From NCBI GenBank assembly GCA_034698045.1, contig JAQGAU010001226.1:1-20495 (forward strand): 20,495 nt of DNA. The letters are read 5' to 3'. This document shows, one piece after another, positions 18,219 to 20,495 of this stretch. Position numbers and translations under genes: made by a program. Source of the DNA: Paramacrobiotus richtersi. Lineage: Eukaryota; Tardigrada; Eutardigrada; Parachela; Macrobiotidae. Each line of letters opens with the position of its first letter. Position 1 is the first letter of the stretch. A model generated the notes under the pieces. That model worked only from the letters and a program-made list of their open reading frames with translations. It ran no database searches and was not told where the DNA came from.

Positions 18219-19260
18219 TGAACTCGCATCAGTTCTCTCAGTGAATTCACTTTAAATTCGTTGCAACTCTAATGAAACTAAATAAATAATGAAAAATTCG
18301 CCAGTCGTTGTGGGGAGATTAGTAACAAAATCTGCCGATATACTCAACTTATCGATGAACATTTAGAGTGCGCAGTACTGGAAGTACAAGGGCTTTGAGC
18401 CGTTGGAGGGCTGTCCGCAAAACATCGCCGCCGGCTTCCCCGGCCTCCCCGACACGGGGCGTCTGGACGCGGCGTTCGTGTGGAGCGAGGGCCGGATTGT
18501 CTTCATCAAAGGTCAGAGTCTCCGGCACACTGATTTTAATGGGAAAACAATGCGTAATCGTGTACTGGTGTCTGTAGATGAGGAGTACTGGGTGCTGCAT
18601 CCGCTGTCCGATTTCAATCAAGTGCGGGGTCCCTTGGCGCTTCAGCGGGAGCTGGGATTCCCGGGGCGGATCCAGGCGGCACTCGAGTGGCCGGCCGTGA
18701 CCGGGGGCGATGGGGAGGTGTTTTTGTTGGCGGAGGGGTTGGTATATCCGATGGAGAAAACGGTCTTCAAGGTAACCAGACGGTTTAATATTTTTTCTGG
18801 TTTATTTAGTTGTGCTTGTTTCCTGAGGGTCGAAGATATTTTTTTATTTATATTATATTTTTTGATTCTTTTTAATATTCAAGACCGTTTTATTTGTTCT
18901 TTTTAATTTTTGTTAATTATTTTTTGGGGTGTAATACGAATTATTTTTGTCGTCCGAAGTGAAAGAGCAAAATACTTTTTTCTCCATATAACTACCATTT
19001 TTCTGCAGATTTTTTATTCTGTATTTTAATTCGGTTACAACCAGACGTCAAGGCCGTGGTTCAAATCATCGATTGAATTTCTTTGATTATTTGGGGAAAT
19101 TCTTTGATATGTAAAATATAGAAAAGTATCCTTGTTTATGTCTTGTTATCTGTAGATTTCGTCCGAAAAACGTCCACGCCGCTTGATGGACTGGCTGCGA
19201 TGTGATCTGTACGACCGAACCGCGGCTATTCAGTATAGTGATGCCAACGAATTTTGGTGA

Positions 19261-19983
19261 TTTCTCTCTTCCGTGGATTTTTTATATATTTTTTTATGCT
19301 GCTGTTGACGTTGTGTAATTTATACCGGCTGCATCAAACTCCCAGTGATCTCCAAAGTATTCCATAGTTCTTGTTACGTTTCCGTTCTGCTGATTTTTGT
19401 ACATGTTATTTTTGGGCGATTTTTATTGGTTTTTACTCGTTTTTATAAAGTTTTTACACTGTGATTTGATGGAGATTAAAGCACCATGAAATCGACACTA
19501 CTTACTGTATGATTATTCCATGCAACCACGTATACGTACTGTATTTCATTTCTTGTTAAAGAGCCTTTAATAAAGGCTGAAAGTTGGAAAAAAACGAGCT
19601 TGTTCATTTGTTGGAAGCATAGATAAATAAATTTATGAATACCATAATAATATTATTATCTACAGAATATTTGCTATAGCAGCAAAATCGTAGAAAAAGG
19701 GCTCATATGTTATTTTAGTATTGACAAACTGGGTAACGCGATTCATGCAGTTTGCTGCAAAAATCAGTTATGTTTTTGTATTTTAATCTTCTTATCGGCA
19801 AAACATTTCAGGTGTTTGTGTGAAAAAACATATATCCCTGCGGTAAAATTAATGTAAGCATTGTGGTAACGGGTTTTCAGTTTTTCGGTGGTGCAGTTAA
19901 TGGACAGTTCATTGTTCCGTAAAATTGGTGATTTGAGTGATTAACTGAATCTGTACGCTGATTGTGTGATGTATGCACAGTTG
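19261..19983 (+). other. Duplicated 3' flank of the third copy
   Basis: It aligns with the flanks of the other two copies to about 19970. It keeps ATTAAA (19475-19480), a minus-strand motif copy (19684-19704) and the GGTGTTTGTGTGAAAAAA block near 19811. No gene is seen. Confidence 0.7.
19475..19480 (+). promoter_or_regulatory. Candidate poly(A) signal ATTAAA of the third copy
   Basis: It sits at the same place as 7283-7288 of the intact gene, 214 nt after the stop. Confidence 0.35.
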
Positions 19984-20495
19984 TCACAGGCTTAGCCATG
20001 GCCACTGGCTTGCTGTTGGACTTGTCCTTTCATGCAGTGGGCTTCTTTTTCTCTCAGGACTTCCGCTTGGCCTAAGAAACTCCCTTCGCTGATTGACGAC
20101 TTTTATCTCTTCCACTGTTTTCTGTTCGCTTCCTATCACTTGCATTCTTTTACTCTTTCTCTGCACCCACTCTGGTGGTCTTTTCATGGCTTCGTGCGAT
20201 TCTATCCTTTCATGCGGCCACGCCCTCTTGTACTGGCGCTGGATCCCGGCCACTTGAACTGACCCTTGCACGGCAGCCGACACTCCGCTGGCTTCTCTCG
20301 CGGGCCGGACGTTCAGCTCCACTGACTGATTTACCGATCCACGGGCTTGTCTCTTTCTGTTGGCAAGACAGCTTGCATCAGGTTCGCTGCGCTCTGCTGA
20401 TGGCAACTGTCTTTTCCCTGCCGGACTCTCCGCTGGTATGGAACCGGAAGGACTGCTTTCTTGGCTCCTCTGACCACGTCGCATCCTTCTCGGCA
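19984..20495 (-). CDS. 3' part of a basic, Ser/Arg/Glu-rich protein (partial, unknown)
   Basis: An open minus-strand frame runs from the window edge (open upstream of an ATG at 20484) to TGA at 19984-19986. It gives about 170 codons in GC-richer DNA than the adjacent flank. The product is hydrophilic and low in hydrophobic residues, with many basic and Ser/Pro/Glu stretches (RPSGSPERKRSPLHER, KRPPEWVQRKSKRMQ). It would be mostly disordered and nuclear-like in composition. No domain is recognised. The gene would converge with the astacin array. No AATAAA is seen soon after the stop, and it could be a non-coding open frame. A possible intron inside cannot be excluded. Confidence 0.4.
   Translation of the reverse strand, partial: PRRMRRGQRSQESSPSGSIPAESPAGKRQLPSAERSEPDASCLANRKRQARGSVNQSVELNVRPAREASGVSAAVQGSVQVAGIQRQYKRAWPHERIESHEAMKRPPEWVQRKSKRMQVIGSEQKTVEEIKVVNQRREFLRPSGSPERKRSPLHERTSPTASQWPWLSL

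Larger units (their letters stand above)
16418..19260 (+). pseudogene. Third astacin-hemopexin copy, 5'-truncated, broken linker, clean last three exons
   Basis: Remains: the tail of the zinc-site exon (16418-16452), linker exon 16773-17166, exon 8 about 17956-18081, exons 18367-18511, 18578-18771 and 19156-19260. The Met-turn exon is missing, as in the second copy. The linker exon has insertions of 8 nt (a repeated ACACAGTC) and 7 nt that together restore frame. It then has a 4-nt insertion creating TAA, deletions in the Pro/Thr part, and TAT to TAA in the first blade. Exon 8 lost its acceptor and first about 14 nt and has a 4-nt insertion (TGCA). In contrast, the last three exons are open and nearly identical in protein to the intact gene. 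Intron 18512-18577 is 66 nt and stop-free in frame, so a reading frame runs through it. Confidence 0.88.

Noticed and set aside
18403-18906. A 167-codon single-exon hemopexin gene
   Set aside because: It is exons 9 and 10 of the third copy read through a stop-free 66-nt intron and into intron 10.
431-19704. The recurring motif as a CRISPR array
   Set aside because: Copies are irregularly spaced, on both strands, diverged, and in a eukaryotic intron context.

Overview
The window is animal nuclear DNA, almost certainly from an invertebrate. GC-rich exons are separated by AT-rich GT..AG introns, several only 65-79 nt long. The main gene encodes a secreted astacin-family (M12A) metalloprotease, and there are no bacterial signals such as operons or ribosome binding sites. 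The phylum cannot be told from the sequence.

Layout: (1) 1-83 is the 3' end of an upstream gene, with an AATAAA signal at 291. (2) 1114-7035 is one apparently intact 12-exon gene. It encodes a 561-residue protein: signal peptide, astacin prodomain, a complete astacin catalytic domain, a Pro/Thr-rich linker, and a four-bladed hemopexin-like domain of the kind known from matrix metalloproteinases. This astacin plus hemopexin combination is the most notable content of the window. (3) 8018-10771 is a head-to-tail partial copy. It keeps the zinc-site exon and all hemopexin exons but has lost the Met-turn exon and carries a 23-nt frameshifting deletion. (4) About 11515-11790, minus strand, is a frameshifted single-exon relic of an MnmG/MTO1-type tRNA-modification gene. 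(5) 12155-12209 is a perfect 25-bp-arm palindrome. (6) About 12600-14945 is a very decayed further copy of the astacin gene, mainly introns plus a ruined exon 8. A 1115-bp terminal-inverted-repeat element (13670-14784) sits in its intron 8. (7) 15288-15927 is a small two-exon gene of unknown function. (8) 16418-19260 is another partial astacin-hemopexin copy, broken at the 5' side but with clean last three exons. (9) 19984-20495, minus strand, is a probable 3' coding part of a basic, low-complexity protein running off the window.

The copies share about 900 bp of 3' flank, so whole segments were duplicated in tandem in the same orientation. In the partial copies the last hemopexin exons differ from the intact gene almost only at synonymous sites, although the protease half is destroyed. 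Either they were recently functional, or they are gene-converted, or they are used in a hemopexin-only product.

Across all introns and spacers, on both strands, a short motif (GCCACTG followed by CTACGA) recurs more than 20 times. It is often enclosed in a small stem whose arms differ between sites. It is never in an exon.
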